Shown: positions 35,694 to 44,469, numbered from the stretch's first letter. The stretch is 64,000 nucleotides of DNA from Gammaproteobacteria bacterium 42_54_T18 (GCA_002163245.1 MAAL01000185.1:1-64000); one strand, 5' to 3'. The notes: a model not told the origin generated them from the sequence alone. Numbers and translations: made by a program.

Positions 35694-35879
35694 AAAGTGT
35701 TGATGTTATTTTTGTGTTGATGAGGAGTATTGCCTAACAATATTATGAATAACTGTGGATTGCTTAATAGCTGAACGGTCTGACCATCGTATATACATCA
35801 CTTGTCGTATACTTATACTAGTGGTAACGGTATAAAAACCGTCATTCTTACTATTGCTCTAGTATTACGAGAGGTGTGT

Positions 35880-36113
35880 ATGGCAATTGGTTCCATATCA
35901 GGCTCAGGGTTAGAGGGGATTAGCAAAGGGTTTGCAATAGCGGGTGGTGCAGCCGATAAAATTGCACGATTAAGTGAAACGGATGCGTCGGCAAGTGACG
36001 TCGCCTCATCGGCGGTAGATTTATTGCGCGGGTCTATTCAGGTGCAGGCTTCGGCGAAAGTGCTTGAGACGGAGAGTAAGATCATCGGAAGTTTGATTGA
36101 TATTAAGGTGTAG
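35880..36113 (+). CDS. Small flagellar-type hypothetical protein
   Basis: ATG at 35880 follows GAGAGGTGTGT and gives 77 residues; a longer frame from 35802 lacks a binding site. The C-terminal half (ASSAVDLLRGSIQVQASAKV, ETESKIIGSLIDIKV) resembles the C-terminal helix of flagellar rod and hook proteins, such as LQAKRAYEANLKV..LLDI. It is too short to be a rod protein. It lies 11 bases before the SprA-related gene and is probably co-transcribed. Function unknown; short proteins of this kind are annotated as hypothetical in relatives. Confidence 0.6.
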   Translation: MAIGSISGSGLEGISKGFAIAGGAADKIARLSETDASASDVASSAVDLLRGSIQVQASAKVLETESKIIGSLIDIKV

Positions 36114-36124
36114 GTGGTAAACGT

Positions 36125-37123
36125 ATGTTGATCAATTCTGCAATACAGTCGTATGCAGCTATTGATTCCCCTGTTGGTCGACAAGTACCAGGGGAAGGTA
36201 CCGCCGTGCGCTCTGATATACCGCCAATTAAAGAGGTGGTTGGTACAGAGCAATCTAAAAATGGTGCAACGAACAATAATTTACCGCAGCCTTACACTGT
36301 CGAGGAAAACGACAACTCTTCAGAAATCGCCTTATTAGGAATACCTATAGAGGAACTTCCAAATAGCAGGGAGGGTTCCAGCCAAACCAATGTGCCCGTG
36401 AGTGATGCAAAGATCAAGGCGCAAGAAAGAGAAGACGAATTGGTTATAAGCCAACTAAGGGCGCGGGATCAAGAAGTGCGAGTCCATGAAGCTGCGCATG
36501 CAGCAGTTGGCGGGCGTTATGCCGGAAGTCCTAGTTTGCAGTTCACAAGAGGCCCGGATGGTGTTAACTATGCAATTGCCGGTGAGGTAAGTATTAGTAC
36601 AGGGAAGGTGTCTGGAGATCCCCAGGCAACGATAGAAAAAGCAAGGGTAATAAGAGCCGCCGCATTAGCGCCTGCATCACCATCAGTTCAAGACCGTCGA
36701 GTGGCGTCTCAAGCGTCGCAACTAGAGTCTGATGCTAGAGTGGAGCTGAGGGTTGAGCTGAGGGAAAAGGCATCAGTAGAGCAAAGCGCTCAAAGTGAAA
36801 AGGCGGATGAAAGTGACAAGGAAAAGGTGTTAAAGCGGTTGAATGAAGAGCGGCGTGCTGAAGACGCTAAAGATAGCCCTGATACAAGAGTTGTTGTTGC
36901 TCAAGTAACTACAGAGTCGAATGATGATAGTGATACATCGGACGATGAGGATGAAACTACCGATTCAGGTGATGCATTTAACGGGGAGCGTACAACCGCA
37001 AAAGATCGCCTTGAAGACATTTTATTATCGGCAAAACCTATTGCTGTAGAATTAAACGAGCTTGGGTTAATCGATGCTGAAAACCCTTTTGGAAAAAGTG
37101 GTTTGATCAGTTTAATTGTATAA
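36125..37123 (+). CDS. SprA-related protein, putative HExxH metalloprotease
   Basis: The 332-residue protein has a low-complexity N-terminal region (about 1-95), then the SprA-related core (about 98-200) with HEAAH (121-125) followed by VGGRYAGSPSLQFTRGPDG and YAIAGEV. HExxH is a zinc-protease motif, so this may be a catalytic domain; activity of the family is not established to my knowledge. The rest is charged and probably helical (coiled-coil-like, about 205-260), then acidic. No signal peptide is seen. It forms a pair with the flagellar-type gene before it. Confidence 0.65.
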   Translation: MLINSAIQSYAAIDSPVGRQVPGEGTAVRSDIPPIKEVVGTEQSKNGATNNNLPQPYTVEENDNSSEIALLGIPIEELPNSREGSSQTNVPVSDAKIKAQEREDELVISQLRARDQEVRVHEAAHAAVGGRYAGSPSLQFTRGPDGVNYAIAGEVSISTGKVSGDPQATIEKARVIRAAALAPASPSVQDRRVASQASQLESDARVELRVELREKASVEQSAQSEKADESDKEKVLKRLNEERRAEDAKDSPDTRVVVAQVTTESNDDSDTSDDEDETTDSGDAFNGERTTAKDRLEDILLSAKPIAVELNELGLIDAENPFGKSGLISLIV

Positions 37124-37277
37124 AAGTATTTGTATTTGATTTTGATATGCTTATCTAGCATATATTGGCTTTGCCATTCTTCAATCTTTCCCTTGTTAAC
37201 CGACTAAACTTTTGTGTAGGTGTCATTTGTAAACTATTGTTACAATATGTGGTTGTTCTGTACGTTGCTCTTGCATG

Positions 37278-37297
37278 TTTCAAACGCTTGTTTGAAA
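37278..37297. promoter_or_regulatory. PsrA/TetR-type operator 1
   Basis: A perfect 8-base inverted repeat, TTTCAAAC and GTTTGAAA, flanks GCTT. Its core CAAAC-N4-GTTTG is the consensus of PsrA, the fatty-acid-responsive TetR repressor of Pseudomonas beta-oxidation and acyl-CoA dehydrogenase genes. Confidence 0.65.
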
Positions 37298-37409
37298 CTG
37301 TGGGGGTGATTAACTTTAGAAATAGCCGTTTTACTTGATTAGGTTAGTCAATGAAATTAAAGGGAATAACGTACATTTAATACGCGAAACCGGTGGGTCA
37401 CACAAAATT

Positions 37410-37423
37410 CTAACGATCGTTTG
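37410..37423. promoter_or_regulatory. PsrA/TetR-type operator 2
   Basis: CTAAC-GATC-GTTTG matches the PsrA core CAAAC-N4-GTTTG with one change. It lies 117 bases downstream of operator 1 (core to core) and 166 bases before the dehydrogenase start. Confidence 0.5.
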
Positions 37424-37588
37424 AAACATCATGTAGTATTTAAAGTACCGAGGACGAGGTTCTTTTTGGTTGACAATGTGCGGTCAGCAATGGTTGCACT
37501 TATGAGATTCCTAGAGGCAAGTGCCACTCCGTTGTGCTTGTGATAATCGTATTAAACTCCCCTGTGTAGGGTTGAGAGGGTAAAAATT

Positions 37589-39391
37589 ATGCCAGAGTAT
37601 AAAGCTCCCATTCGTGATATTCAGTTTGTATTGCATGAAGTATTAAATTCAGAAGAACGTTATGCAGCACTTCGTGGTGATGAAGATGTTAATCGTGAGT
37701 TGATTGACGCTATTCTTGAAGAGGGTGCAAAGTTCTGTGAGAACGAATTGGCCCCAATTAATCGCAGCGGTGATGAAGAAGGGTGTGGATTTGACAACGG
37801 TACAGTAACAACGCCTACCGGTTTTAAAGAAGCCTATCAGAAGTATGTAGAAGGCGGCTGGCCTTCGTTATCTTCACCAGAAGAAGTTGGCGGCCAAGGG
37901 TTGCCATATTCTATGGGTATCGTCATGAGTGAAATGATGGGTACTGCTAACTGGTCTTGGGGTATGTATCCTGGATTGAGCCATGGTGCAATCAATACGG
38001 TTGAAGCGCATGGTACCCAAGAGCAGAAAGATGTGTATCTTTCAAAAATGATCGAAGGCACGTGGACTGGCACCATGTGTCTTACAGAGTCACACTGTGG
38101 TACAGATCTTGGTTTGTTAAGAACTAAGGCTGAGCCAAATGCTGACGGGTCTTATGCTATTACAGGTACTAAAATCTTTATCTCTGCCGGCGATCACGAT
38201 ATGGCAGAGAACATTGTGCATATTGTACTTGCTCGTCTCCCGGATGCACCAAAAGGCACGAAGGGTATTTCACTTTTCATCGTTCCTAAGTTTAGCGCGA
38301 AAGAAGATGGATCTGTTGGTGAAGCAAACCGTGTAACCTGTGGTTCAATTGAACACAAGATGGGTATCAATGCGAATGCAACTTGCGTAATGAACTTTGA
38401 TAGCTCTAAAGGTTTCTTGATTGGTGCACCTAATCGTGGACTTAATTGCATGTTCACGTTTATGAACACTGCTCGTATTGGTACTGCTCTGCAAGGTGTT
38501 GCTGCTGCGGAAGGTTCGTTCCAGGGATCTTTGGCGTACGCTAAAGACCGTATTGCAATGCGCTCTTTAAGTGGACCTAAGAGCCCAGACAAAGATGCAG
38601 ATCCAATTATAGTGCATCCTGATGTTCGCCGTATGTTGCTGACGCAAAAAGCCTTTGCCGAAGGCGGCCGAGCATTAACATATTTCTTAGCTGAGAAAGC
38701 TGATATTGCTTTCATGAGCAAAGATGATGAAGCTGCGAAAGAAGCTGATGACTTAATGGCATTCTTAACACCTATTGCAAAAGCTTTTTGTACAGAAAGG
38801 GGTTTCGAGTCAGCTAACGAAGGTGTTCAGGTTTTTGGTGGTCATGGATTTATTCGTGAGTGGGGTATGGAGCAAATTGTTCGTGATACTCGTATCTCTA
38901 TGCTTTACGAAGGAACAACGGGCATCCAGGCGTTGGATTTACTTGGTCGTAAAGTAATGCTTACTCAGGGCCAGCTACTTAAGAATTTCACTAAAATTAT
39001 TCATAAGTTTTGTAAGGATAATGCTGATAATGAGGCTCTTGTACAGTACCTAGAGCCTTTGTCTAAGCTAAACAAAGAGTGGGGAGATATCACTACTCAA
39101 GTCGGTATGAAGGCGATGCAAAACCAAGATGAAATTGGTGCTGCTTCAGTAGATTACGCGATGTACTCTGGTTACGTGACGTTTGCTTACCTATGGGCTC
39201 GTATGGCTAAGGTAGCGACAGATAAAATAGCAGAAGGTTCTGATGATGCTTTCTACAAAGCCAAGCTTCAGACTGCCAGCTTCTACTTTAAGCGTATTCT
39301 ACCAAGAACTCGTACTTGTGTTGAAACCATGCTTAATGGTGGTTTGGATACATTGATGGATATGGAAGAAGATAACTTCGGATTCTATTAA
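37589..39391 (+). CDS. Acyl-CoA dehydrogenase, long C-terminally extended form
   Basis: The 600-residue flavoprotein is longer than ordinary acyl-CoA dehydrogenases (about 390). It has an N-terminal extension (PEYKAPIRDIQFVLHEVLN), the FAD/substrate motifs CLTESHCGTDLGLLRTKA (about 167-184) and KIFISAGDHD, the catalytic Glu in MLYEGTTGIQALDLLGRK, and a C-terminal helical extension. This architecture fits the Pseudomonas PA0506-508/DmdC-like group that handles fatty acyl-CoAs. The PsrA-like boxes upstream support fatty-acid control. Exact chain-length specificity is not known. Confidence 0.92.
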   Translation: MPEYKAPIRDIQFVLHEVLNSEERYAALRGDEDVNRELIDAILEEGAKFCENELAPINRSGDEEGCGFDNGTVTTPTGFKEAYQKYVEGGWPSLSSPEEVGGQGLPYSMGIVMSEMMGTANWSWGMYPGLSHGAINTVEAHGTQEQKDVYLSKMIEGTWTGTMCLTESHCGTDLGLLRTKAEPNADGSYAITGTKIFISAGDHDMAENIVHIVLARLPDAPKGTKGISLFIVPKFSAKEDGSVGEANRVTCGSIEHKMGINANATCVMNFDSSKGFLIGAPNRGLNCMFTFMNTARIGTALQGVAAAEGSFQGSLAYAKDRIAMRSLSGPKSPDKDADPIIVHPDVRRMLLTQKAFAEGGRALTYFLAEKADIAFMSKDDEAAKEADDLMAFLTPIAKAFCTERGFESANEGVQVFGGHGFIREWGMEQIVRDTRISMLYEGTTGIQALDLLGRKVMLTQGQLLKNFTKIIHKFCKDNADNEALVQYLEPLSKLNKEWGDITTQVGMKAMQNQDEIGAASVDYAMYSGYVTFAYLWARMAKVATDKIAEGSDDAFYKAKLQTASFYFKRILPRTRTCVETMLNGGLDTLMDMEEDNFGFY

Positions 39392-39395
39392 GTCA

Positions 39396-39428
39396 TTTAG
39401 CGAGATGCGATTGTTGTATCTCGCTAAA
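39396..39428 (+). repeat. 11-bp inverted repeat just after the acyl-CoA dehydrogenase
   Basis: TTTAGCGAGAT (39396-39406) and ATCTCGCTAAA (39418-39428) pair perfectly across an 11-base loop, starting four bases after the stop codon. No T-run follows, so it may protect the mRNA 3' end rather than terminate. Confidence 0.55.
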
Positions 39429-39448
39429 ACTGCCCCTCTGAAAGTCTT

Positions 39449-39476
39449 TGCCTGCGAATATCGCGGGCATTTTTTT
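39449..39476 (+). terminator. Intrinsic terminator after the acyl-CoA dehydrogenase
   Basis: GCCTGCG (39450-39456) and CGCGGGC (39462-39468) pair, allowing one G-T, then seven Ts follow an A. The right arm can also pair with GCCCG after the T-run. Confidence 0.8.
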
Positions 39477-39481
39477 GCCCG

Positions 39482-39699
39482 TTAATTGATAGGACATGTA
39501 GACCGGCCTATAGGTTTTTTGTGCGGGTAATAAGCAAGACAAAAAGGGTGTAGGTATTAAGGTTCGGTTTGGTTCAGGCCGCGACTGCACAGTTTGGGGG
39601 CTGCTGTACCCGTAGCCATTCTATGAAAGGGCATTGGCAGTCTTGATTCGGCGAATATTAGTGGGAAAAATACAGCTCTTGCTCTGATGTGCAGTTGTT
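39482..39699. other. Intergenic stretch without a recognised feature
   Basis: About 220 bases between the dehydrogenase terminator and the 3' end of the next (reverse-strand) gene. I see no convincing open reading frame, promoter or RNA gene here. Confidence 0.5.
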
Positions 39700-41175
39700 T
39701 TAGTTTATTACATCAAGCCAAGATTTATGTTTTTGGCTGGGGTCATTGGTATCGAATTCATCAAACTCGTCGTCACTATCTTCTGTGTTATTTGTGACTT
39801 CAGCCTCGGTTAATTTTTCTGATATTTCTTCAGTTGGTGTTGGTGGAGTTTTCAACGATGTGTTCGTTTGTGCAGGATTTGTTGTAGTGTTATCTAGGTT
39901 TTCTGCTTTTGTGAGTGTATCTGTATCTGTATCTGTATCTGTATCTGGATCTGGATCTGGGGTAGCGTTGCTGTCGATAATAACGGGGGTGTTGGGTATT
40001 GGTTTTATTGCTTTGAGTGTGGCGTCAAATATGGATAAGCAGGAGGTGGTGCTTTTTAGGTTTTGTTTGAGACTTTTGCTTTGGGGCCAAGTCTTGTGCT
40101 GTTGGCTGAGATCCATTATCAACTTATTTGATGTGATGCTTTCTTTTACGTCAGATGTTGCGTTGTAGAGGCCCTTTAAGGTATTTATTTCTGCTGCAGT
40201 GAGGGGGGATTTGAATTCTTTTTGTGCCGACTTGCATTCTTTTAATGCCGAAGCAAGGGATTTACTAGCATTAGAAAGTTGCTTTTGATTGCTCCTTTTA
40301 GCCTTTGTTACACGACGAATAGCGGAGGAAACATCAGATTCACACTGTTGGGATTCCTTTATTAGCGAGACAAGGGCGATCGCATTTTCGCTACTTGGAT
40401 TTTTCTCTGCTAACTCAAAAGCTTTGGCATTTTGTCGGGCGCTTTTTTTACGCTTATGAGCTTGAGTGAGAAGTTTGTTGGCTTTTAAAAGTTGGTATAT
40501 TCCGAAGTTGGGTTTGCTTGTGAACTGGCGGGCTGTTTCACATTGTGCTTTAAAGTCCTGGTAGGCAATAATGGCTTTTTTCATTTCCTCTTCTGCTAGC
40601 GTTGCAGCATTTACTGCCTTTTGAAGTTTTTCTTCTACACGAGTACAGGTGCGGATTTTGCTTGCAAGTACAAAAACTTCCATTAAATCTGGAGCAATGA
40701 TTAACGCTTGTTCTTTTAACTCTTGATATTGGCCTATTTCGCTTGCAGCCAAGGTAAGGTTGCTATCTGTTAGTGCTGCTTTGGATAACTTACAAAAATC
40801 GATGCCTTGCTCAAGTATGGGCGTCGCCTCGGCGCGTTGAATGTTTGATTCTACGCGTTTGCAATATTTGATATTTGTTTCCATTTCACGAGAGGACGTG
40901 ATTAGAATAGTTTCATCAATTGCAATGGCTTTATTTAATTGTTGGGTGTAATAGTTGAAGTTGGCTTTTGCTTGGGCCAAATCTGAGGAACGAAGGTTAT
41001 TGGCTTCGTTGCACGCACGGAAGCCTACAAGGTATGCGTCTATTGCCACGTTGAGAGATGTTTCGTCAGCGTACACAGGGGAGATTGAAAGTGTACATAT
41101 AAGCATGCTGACAAGGATGCTGAGAGCTGCTGTTAGGCTATTTGTTTTTATTGGAGTACTGCGTTCAAGCGTCAT
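39700..41175 (-). CDS. Unrecognised secreted helical protein with a DT/DP repeat tail
   Basis: I start this at the ATG whose first base is 41175, behind an AGG; a GTG at 41196 would add seven residues. The 491-residue product has a signal peptide (about 1-36, ending PVYA before DET). A helical body with regularly spaced Lys, Glu and Ala and single Cys residues (FRACNEAN, IKYCKR, IDFCKLSK, RTCTRVEE, AQCETA, QQCESD, LKECKSA) suggests a repeated helical-hairpin fold with disulfides. The tail has a (DT)n/DP repeat and a long acidic, disordered end. No known family is recognised; function unknown. Confidence 0.65.
   Translation of the reverse strand: MTLERSTPIKTNSLTAALSILVSMLICTLSISPVYADETSLNVAIDAYLVGFRACNEANNLRSSDLAQAKANFNYYTQQLNKAIAIDETILITSSREMETNIKYCKRVESNIQRAEATPILEQGIDFCKLSKAALTDSNLTLAASEIGQYQELKEQALIIAPDLMEVFVLASKIRTCTRVEEKLQKAVNAATLAEEEMKKAIIAYQDFKAQCETARQFTSKPNFGIYQLLKANKLLTQAHKRKKSARQNAKAFELAEKNPSSENAIALVSLIKESQQCESDVSSAIRRVTKAKRSNQKQLSNASKSLASALKECKSAQKEFKSPLTAAEINTLKGLYNATSDVKESITSNKLIMDLSQQHKTWPQSKSLKQNLKSTTSCLSIFDATLKAIKPIPNTPVIIDSNATPDPDPDTDTDTDTDTLTKAENLDNTTTNPAQTNTSLKTPPTPTEEISEKLTEAEVTNNTEDSDDEFDEFDTNDPSQKHKSWLDVIN
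39917..39958. repeat. Hexanucleotide tandem repeat inside the unrecognised secreted gene
   Basis: Five GTATCT units (39917-39946) followed by two GGATCT units (39947-39958) lie in the coding region of the gene at 39700-41175. On the coding strand they encode alternating Asp-Thr and Asp-Pro. Unit gain or loss keeps the reading frame, so the length of the tail can vary without breaking the protein. Confidence 0.9.
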
Positions 41176-41632
41176 AAGGTACCTGTATGTATACACTTTT
41201 TGTTTTTTTGGTGAGGTCTCGTTTGAGTGGATTATCAGGGAGCTTTATGAATAATCGTTAGTTGCTCATTGTCGCTTTTGTTTTCAGAGAAAACGAAAGC
41301 AATTTTGTAGTGATCTTGTAACAGGATTACCAATAACCTAAGAATTTCCGTGTCACTTGCGGCGATATAATAAAGGAATTTGCTGGTTTTAGTCACAAAA
41401 TTGCATATTATTTTAATATCAGAGTGAGTTTCTATTGATTTAGTTCCGTTTTGCTGGAATAGGCGGGATTGCATCAGTAGTTTTGTAACGTTTCGTACTT
41501 TTTGGCCTTCGCGGCTGACTGTCAAGGGTGTTTATATATCACTCAGGTGTGGCATAATAGGCGCAAATGAAGTGATGGCTAACGTAGTTAGGTGTCTGGT
41601 TAATGTTAAGAAATTATTAAGTTGTATCAATT
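41176..41632. other. Intergenic region between divergent genes
   Basis: About 457 bases separate the reverse-strand secreted gene from the acyltransferase. A 96-codon frame starting TTG at 41525 on the reverse strand exists, but it lacks a convincing start and homology signs. A CATAAT hexamer at 41556-41561 could be the acyltransferase -10, without a good -35. Confidence 0.4.
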
Positions 41633-42529
41633 ATGTTGTCGTTTTTGCCTGGCCCGCTAAAGGCGTTGTTAACTTTTACATTGGTGATAATCAATACGGT
41701 GAGTTTGTGCACACCGTTGCTTGTGTTGTCATTGGTTAAAATACTCATTCCGTTGAAAGCTGTTCAGAATGCATTAACACAGGTGTTGATTTGGATTGCT
41801 GAGACATGGGTCTGCGTCAATGGTGGAATTCTTGCGTTGATGCAGCGAGTGGATATCGACGTTGATATGCCTGACTCGTTACAGTATGGCGGTTGGTACC
41901 TGGTTACCTGCAATCACCAGTCGTGGGTGGATATTGTTGTATTACAGAAAGTGTTTTGGCGGAAAATTCCTTTTCTGAAATTTTTTTTGAAGCAAGAGCT
42001 AATTTGGGTTCCGTTACTTGGTTTGGCATGGTGGGCATTAGATTTTCCGTTTATGAAACGGTTTAGTCGGGATTTTTTGCAAAAACACCCAGAGATGAAA
42101 GGCAAAGACTTAGAAACAACGCAGAAAGCTTGTGCAAAGTTTAAAGAGATACCCGTGTCGGTGATGAATTTTGTTGAAGGCACTCGTTTTAATGAAGAAA
42201 AGAAAGTGAAGCACCGGTCGACGTATGATCAGTTGTTGAACCCCAAGGCAGGAGGAGTGGCTTTTGTCTTGTCGGCAATGGGGGGGCAATTACAGTCGAT
42301 GCTCGATGTGACTATTGTGTATCACGATGAGAGTTTTGAGTTTTGGGATCTGATGTTTGGGCGAGTGAAAAACATCACTGTTCAAATTGTTGAGAGACCA
42401 ATTCCAGAAAAGATGGCCCTAGGTGATTATGAGGGAGATCCAGAATTTCGTGACGAGCTGAGGCAATGGCTTGGCGGGATTTGGCAGGAAAAGGATGTCA
42501 TGATCTCCAATATTAAAAGCCAAAGGTAG
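41633..42529 (+). CDS. YihG-like 1-acyl-glycerol-3-phosphate acyltransferase
   Basis: The 298-residue membrane protein has two N-terminal hydrophobic segments (about 9-35 and 44-68), then the PlsC motifs NHQSWVDIVVLQ (acceptor catalytic His-Asp), a FLKQELIWVPLLG acyl-acceptor motif, and FVEGTRF. This combination is that of the YihG/LCLAT type of acyltransferase, which remodels or makes phosphatidic acid. The ATG has a weak binding site (AAGTTG). It precedes a MarR regulator by 66 bases. Confidence 0.85.
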   Translation: MLSFLPGPLKALLTFTLVIINTVSLCTPLLVLSLVKILIPLKAVQNALTQVLIWIAETWVCVNGGILALMQRVDIDVDMPDSLQYGGWYLVTCNHQSWVDIVVLQKVFWRKIPFLKFFLKQELIWVPLLGLAWWALDFPFMKRFSRDFLQKHPEMKGKDLETTQKACAKFKEIPVSVMNFVEGTRFNEEKKVKHRSTYDQLLNPKAGGVAFVLSAMGGQLQSMLDVTIVYHDESFEFWDLMFGRVKNITVQIVERPIPEKMALGDYEGDPEFRDELRQWLGGIWQEKDVMISNIKSQR

Positions 42530-42595
42530 TAGGCAGAGGCTAAGTGAGTGGGCGAAAGCCCTGTATTCCATTAATTTAGTGACAGTGTTGTAATT

Positions 42596-43048
42596 ATGAC
42601 AGTTCCGATAAATACCAATTTGGCGCAGCTTTTTATGCGCGCATTTTACTGGGCCGAAGAAGGCTTACAAAATACTTTGAAAGAACGCGGTTGGGCGCAA
42701 ATTACTAAAGCTCAGTCTCAAGTGTTTATTAGTATTGGTGAAGGCGTTACTCGTCCTTCAGAGATAGCTGCCCGAATGAGTGTGACACGGCAAGCAATTC
42801 ACCAGACTATTAATGAGCTTGTTGAGTTTGGTTATGTGAGTTTAGAGCCAGATCCTTCGGATCGACGTGCTAAGATTGTTACCTACACTGAAAAAGGCCA
42901 TGAGATTGGTCAGAATACAGTATTGGGGCTTTCGGAAATTGAAGCACAGTTAATTGCGCGTATTGGTGTTGATAACGTACAGGCATTACGAGAGGCGCTG
43001 TGTCAAAACTGGGGCGAGCCTTATGTCCCTGTAGAGATGCAAGCTTAG
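42596..43048 (+). CDS. MarR family transcriptional regulator
   Basis: The 150-residue protein has a winged helix: RPSEIAARMSVTRQAIHQTINELVEFGYVSLEPDPSDRRAKIVTYTEKG (written here in parts: recognition helix TRQAIHQTINELV, wing DPSDRRAKIV). Flanking helices make the usual MarR dimer. MarR proteins repress efflux, stress or catabolic genes and release DNA upon ligand binding. Its target may be its own unit with the acyltransferase, but no operator was found. A long perfect terminator follows. Confidence 0.88.
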   Translation: MTVPINTNLAQLFMRAFYWAEEGLQNTLKERGWAQITKAQSQVFISIGEGVTRPSEIAARMSVTRQAIHQTINELVEFGYVSLEPDPSDRRAKIVTYTEKGHEIGQNTVLGLSEIEAQLIARIGVDNVQALREALCQNWGEPYVPVEMQA

Positions 43049-43070
43049 TAAGCTCAAGTGTTGCTGCAAT

Positions 43071-43122
43071 ACCACGCATAAAAAAACCAGTATCTTGTGA
43101 TACTGGTTTTTTTATGCGTGGT
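43071..43122. terminator. Bidirectional terminator between marR-type gene and rhlB
   Basis: A perfect 24-base stem (43071-43094 against 43099-43122) with loop TTGT and internal A- and T-runs around CCAGTATC/GATACTGG. It serves both converging transcripts. Confidence 0.92.
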
Positions 43123-43131
43123 ATTTGGCCG

Positions 43132-44445
43132 TTAACTAATATCTTTTAGCATCCATTTTTCTGGCTGCAGGCAAGTCAGCTTCTCTTTAATAAGCTCTTC
43201 TATATCTGGGATTTGAAATGCATCTTCTTCACAAGCGAAACTGATGGATATTCCTGTATTCCCTGCGCGACCGGTTCGGCCAATACGGTGTACATAATCC
43301 TCAGGGTCTTCCGGTAACGTATAGTTTACTACGTGACTGATGCCGTCAATGTGGATACCTCGACCAGCAACATCTGTTGCAACTAACACTCTAAGCTTGC
43401 CGCTGCGAAAATCCTCTAATGTTCGCATGCGCTTCTGTTGTGGTATTTCACCAGAAAGAACGGCTGCTCGAATATTCTTGCGCTTTAAGCGCTCCATTAG
43501 GGTTCGTGTTTCATCTCTTCGGTTGCAGAAAACGATGACACGCTCTAATTCTTTTTGCGTAATGATATTGTAGAGTAGTGTGAACTTCTCTTCGCTAGTG
43601 GTGATGTAGACATTTTTCTCTACATTGGAATTAGCAAGGCTTTCTGACTCAATCTCAATGTGGGTTGGGTGAAATGTCCAACTTTCAGAAAGGTTAATGA
43701 TGTCCTGGTTAAAGGTGGCACTAAATAATAGGGTTTGGCGGTATTCATTACGCGGTGCTTGGCGAATTAGACGCTTTACATCAGGGATGAACCCCATGTC
43801 TAGCATGCGGTCGGCTTCATCAATAACAAGGAACTCGATTTCTGACAAAAATAACTTTTTGTTATTTAAAAAATCAATCAAACGTCCGGGTGTACCGACA
43901 ACGATATCAATGATTTCATTTTCTAATCGGTTTTGTTGTTTTTTATAGTCCATGCCACCCACAATGCTCATCAATGTGAGAGGCGTGTGTTTGATAAGGT
44001 CAATGGCATCTTTCTCAATTTGCATGGCCAATTCTCGCGTGGGGGCGAGTATCAAAGTGCGAGGTTCGCCGTTATAGCGCTCTCCTTGTTCGGGGCGTCT
44101 GAGCAAGGTGTTGATGACAGTGATAAGAAAGGCTGCGGTTTTCCCTGTACCAGTCTGGGCTTTACCAATGAGATCTTTGCCCTCAAGGCTGTGAGGTAGT
44201 GATTCTGCTTGAATCGAGCTGCAATGAGTAAAACCGATATCAGCGATGGCTTGCTGTAAGCGGGGATCTAAATTTAAGTCGCTAAACGGGACTTTGGGTG
44301 GTGCAACGGGTTCCATGTTAACCGGCTCTGCTGCACTGTTATCTGAACTATTATCAGCAGTGTTTTCAGTGGCGCTTTGGTCGTTGCTAGGCGCCTCTGC
44401 TATTGGTGTAGCGGTTGTTTGGTTTTCTGGTGATTCTTGTTGCAT
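43132..44445 (-). CDS. rhlB: ATP-dependent RNA helicase RhlB (DEAD-box)
   Basis: The 437-residue protein has a disordered Gln/Ser/Asn/Ala-rich N-terminal tail (about 1-50), then a DEAD-box helicase: Q-motif SSIQAESLPHSL, Walker A AQTGTGKT, PTRELA, GTPGR, DEAD in VIDEADRML, SAT, ATDVAGRGIH and HRIGRTGRAG. The GKAQTGTGKTAAFL and C-terminal residues fit RhlB, the degradosome helicase in gammaproteobacteria. It lies 24 bases downstream of the MocA-like gene on the same strand. Confidence 0.88.
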   Translation of the reverse strand: MQQESPENQTTATPIAEAPSNDQSATENTADNSSDNSAAEPVNMEPVAPPKVPFSDLNLDPRLQQAIADIGFTHCSSIQAESLPHSLEGKDLIGKAQTGTGKTAAFLITVINTLLRRPEQGERYNGEPRTLILAPTRELAMQIEKDAIDLIKHTPLTLMSIVGGMDYKKQQNRLENEIIDIVVGTPGRLIDFLNNKKLFLSEIEFLVIDEADRMLDMGFIPDVKRLIRQAPRNEYRQTLLFSATFNQDIINLSESWTFHPTHIEIESESLANSNVEKNVYITTSEEKFTLLYNIITQKELERVIVFCNRRDETRTLMERLKRKNIRAAVLSGEIPQQKRMRTLEDFRSGKLRVLVATDVAGRGIHIDGISHVVNYTLPEDPEDYVHRIGRTGRAGNTGISISFACEEDAFQIPDIEELIKEKLTCLQPEKWMLKDIS

Positions 44446-44469
44446 TAGAACTCTTTGTCATCAAACTGT

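Larger units (their letters stand above)
37124..37588. other. 465-base regulatory region before the acyl-CoA dehydrogenase
   Basis: No gene is seen. The stretch holds two PsrA-like operators (37280-37293 and 37410-37423). A TTGACA at 37469-37474 lacks a convincing -10 box. The ribosome binding site GAGAGGG lies before the ATG at 37589. The length suggests complex regulation of the downstream gene. Confidence 0.6.

Noticed and set aside
41235-41525. 96-codon reverse-strand frame between the secreted protein gene and the acyltransferase
   Set aside because: It needs a TTG start without a Shine-Dalgarno site and shows no domain, signal peptide or repeat. It is more likely chance.
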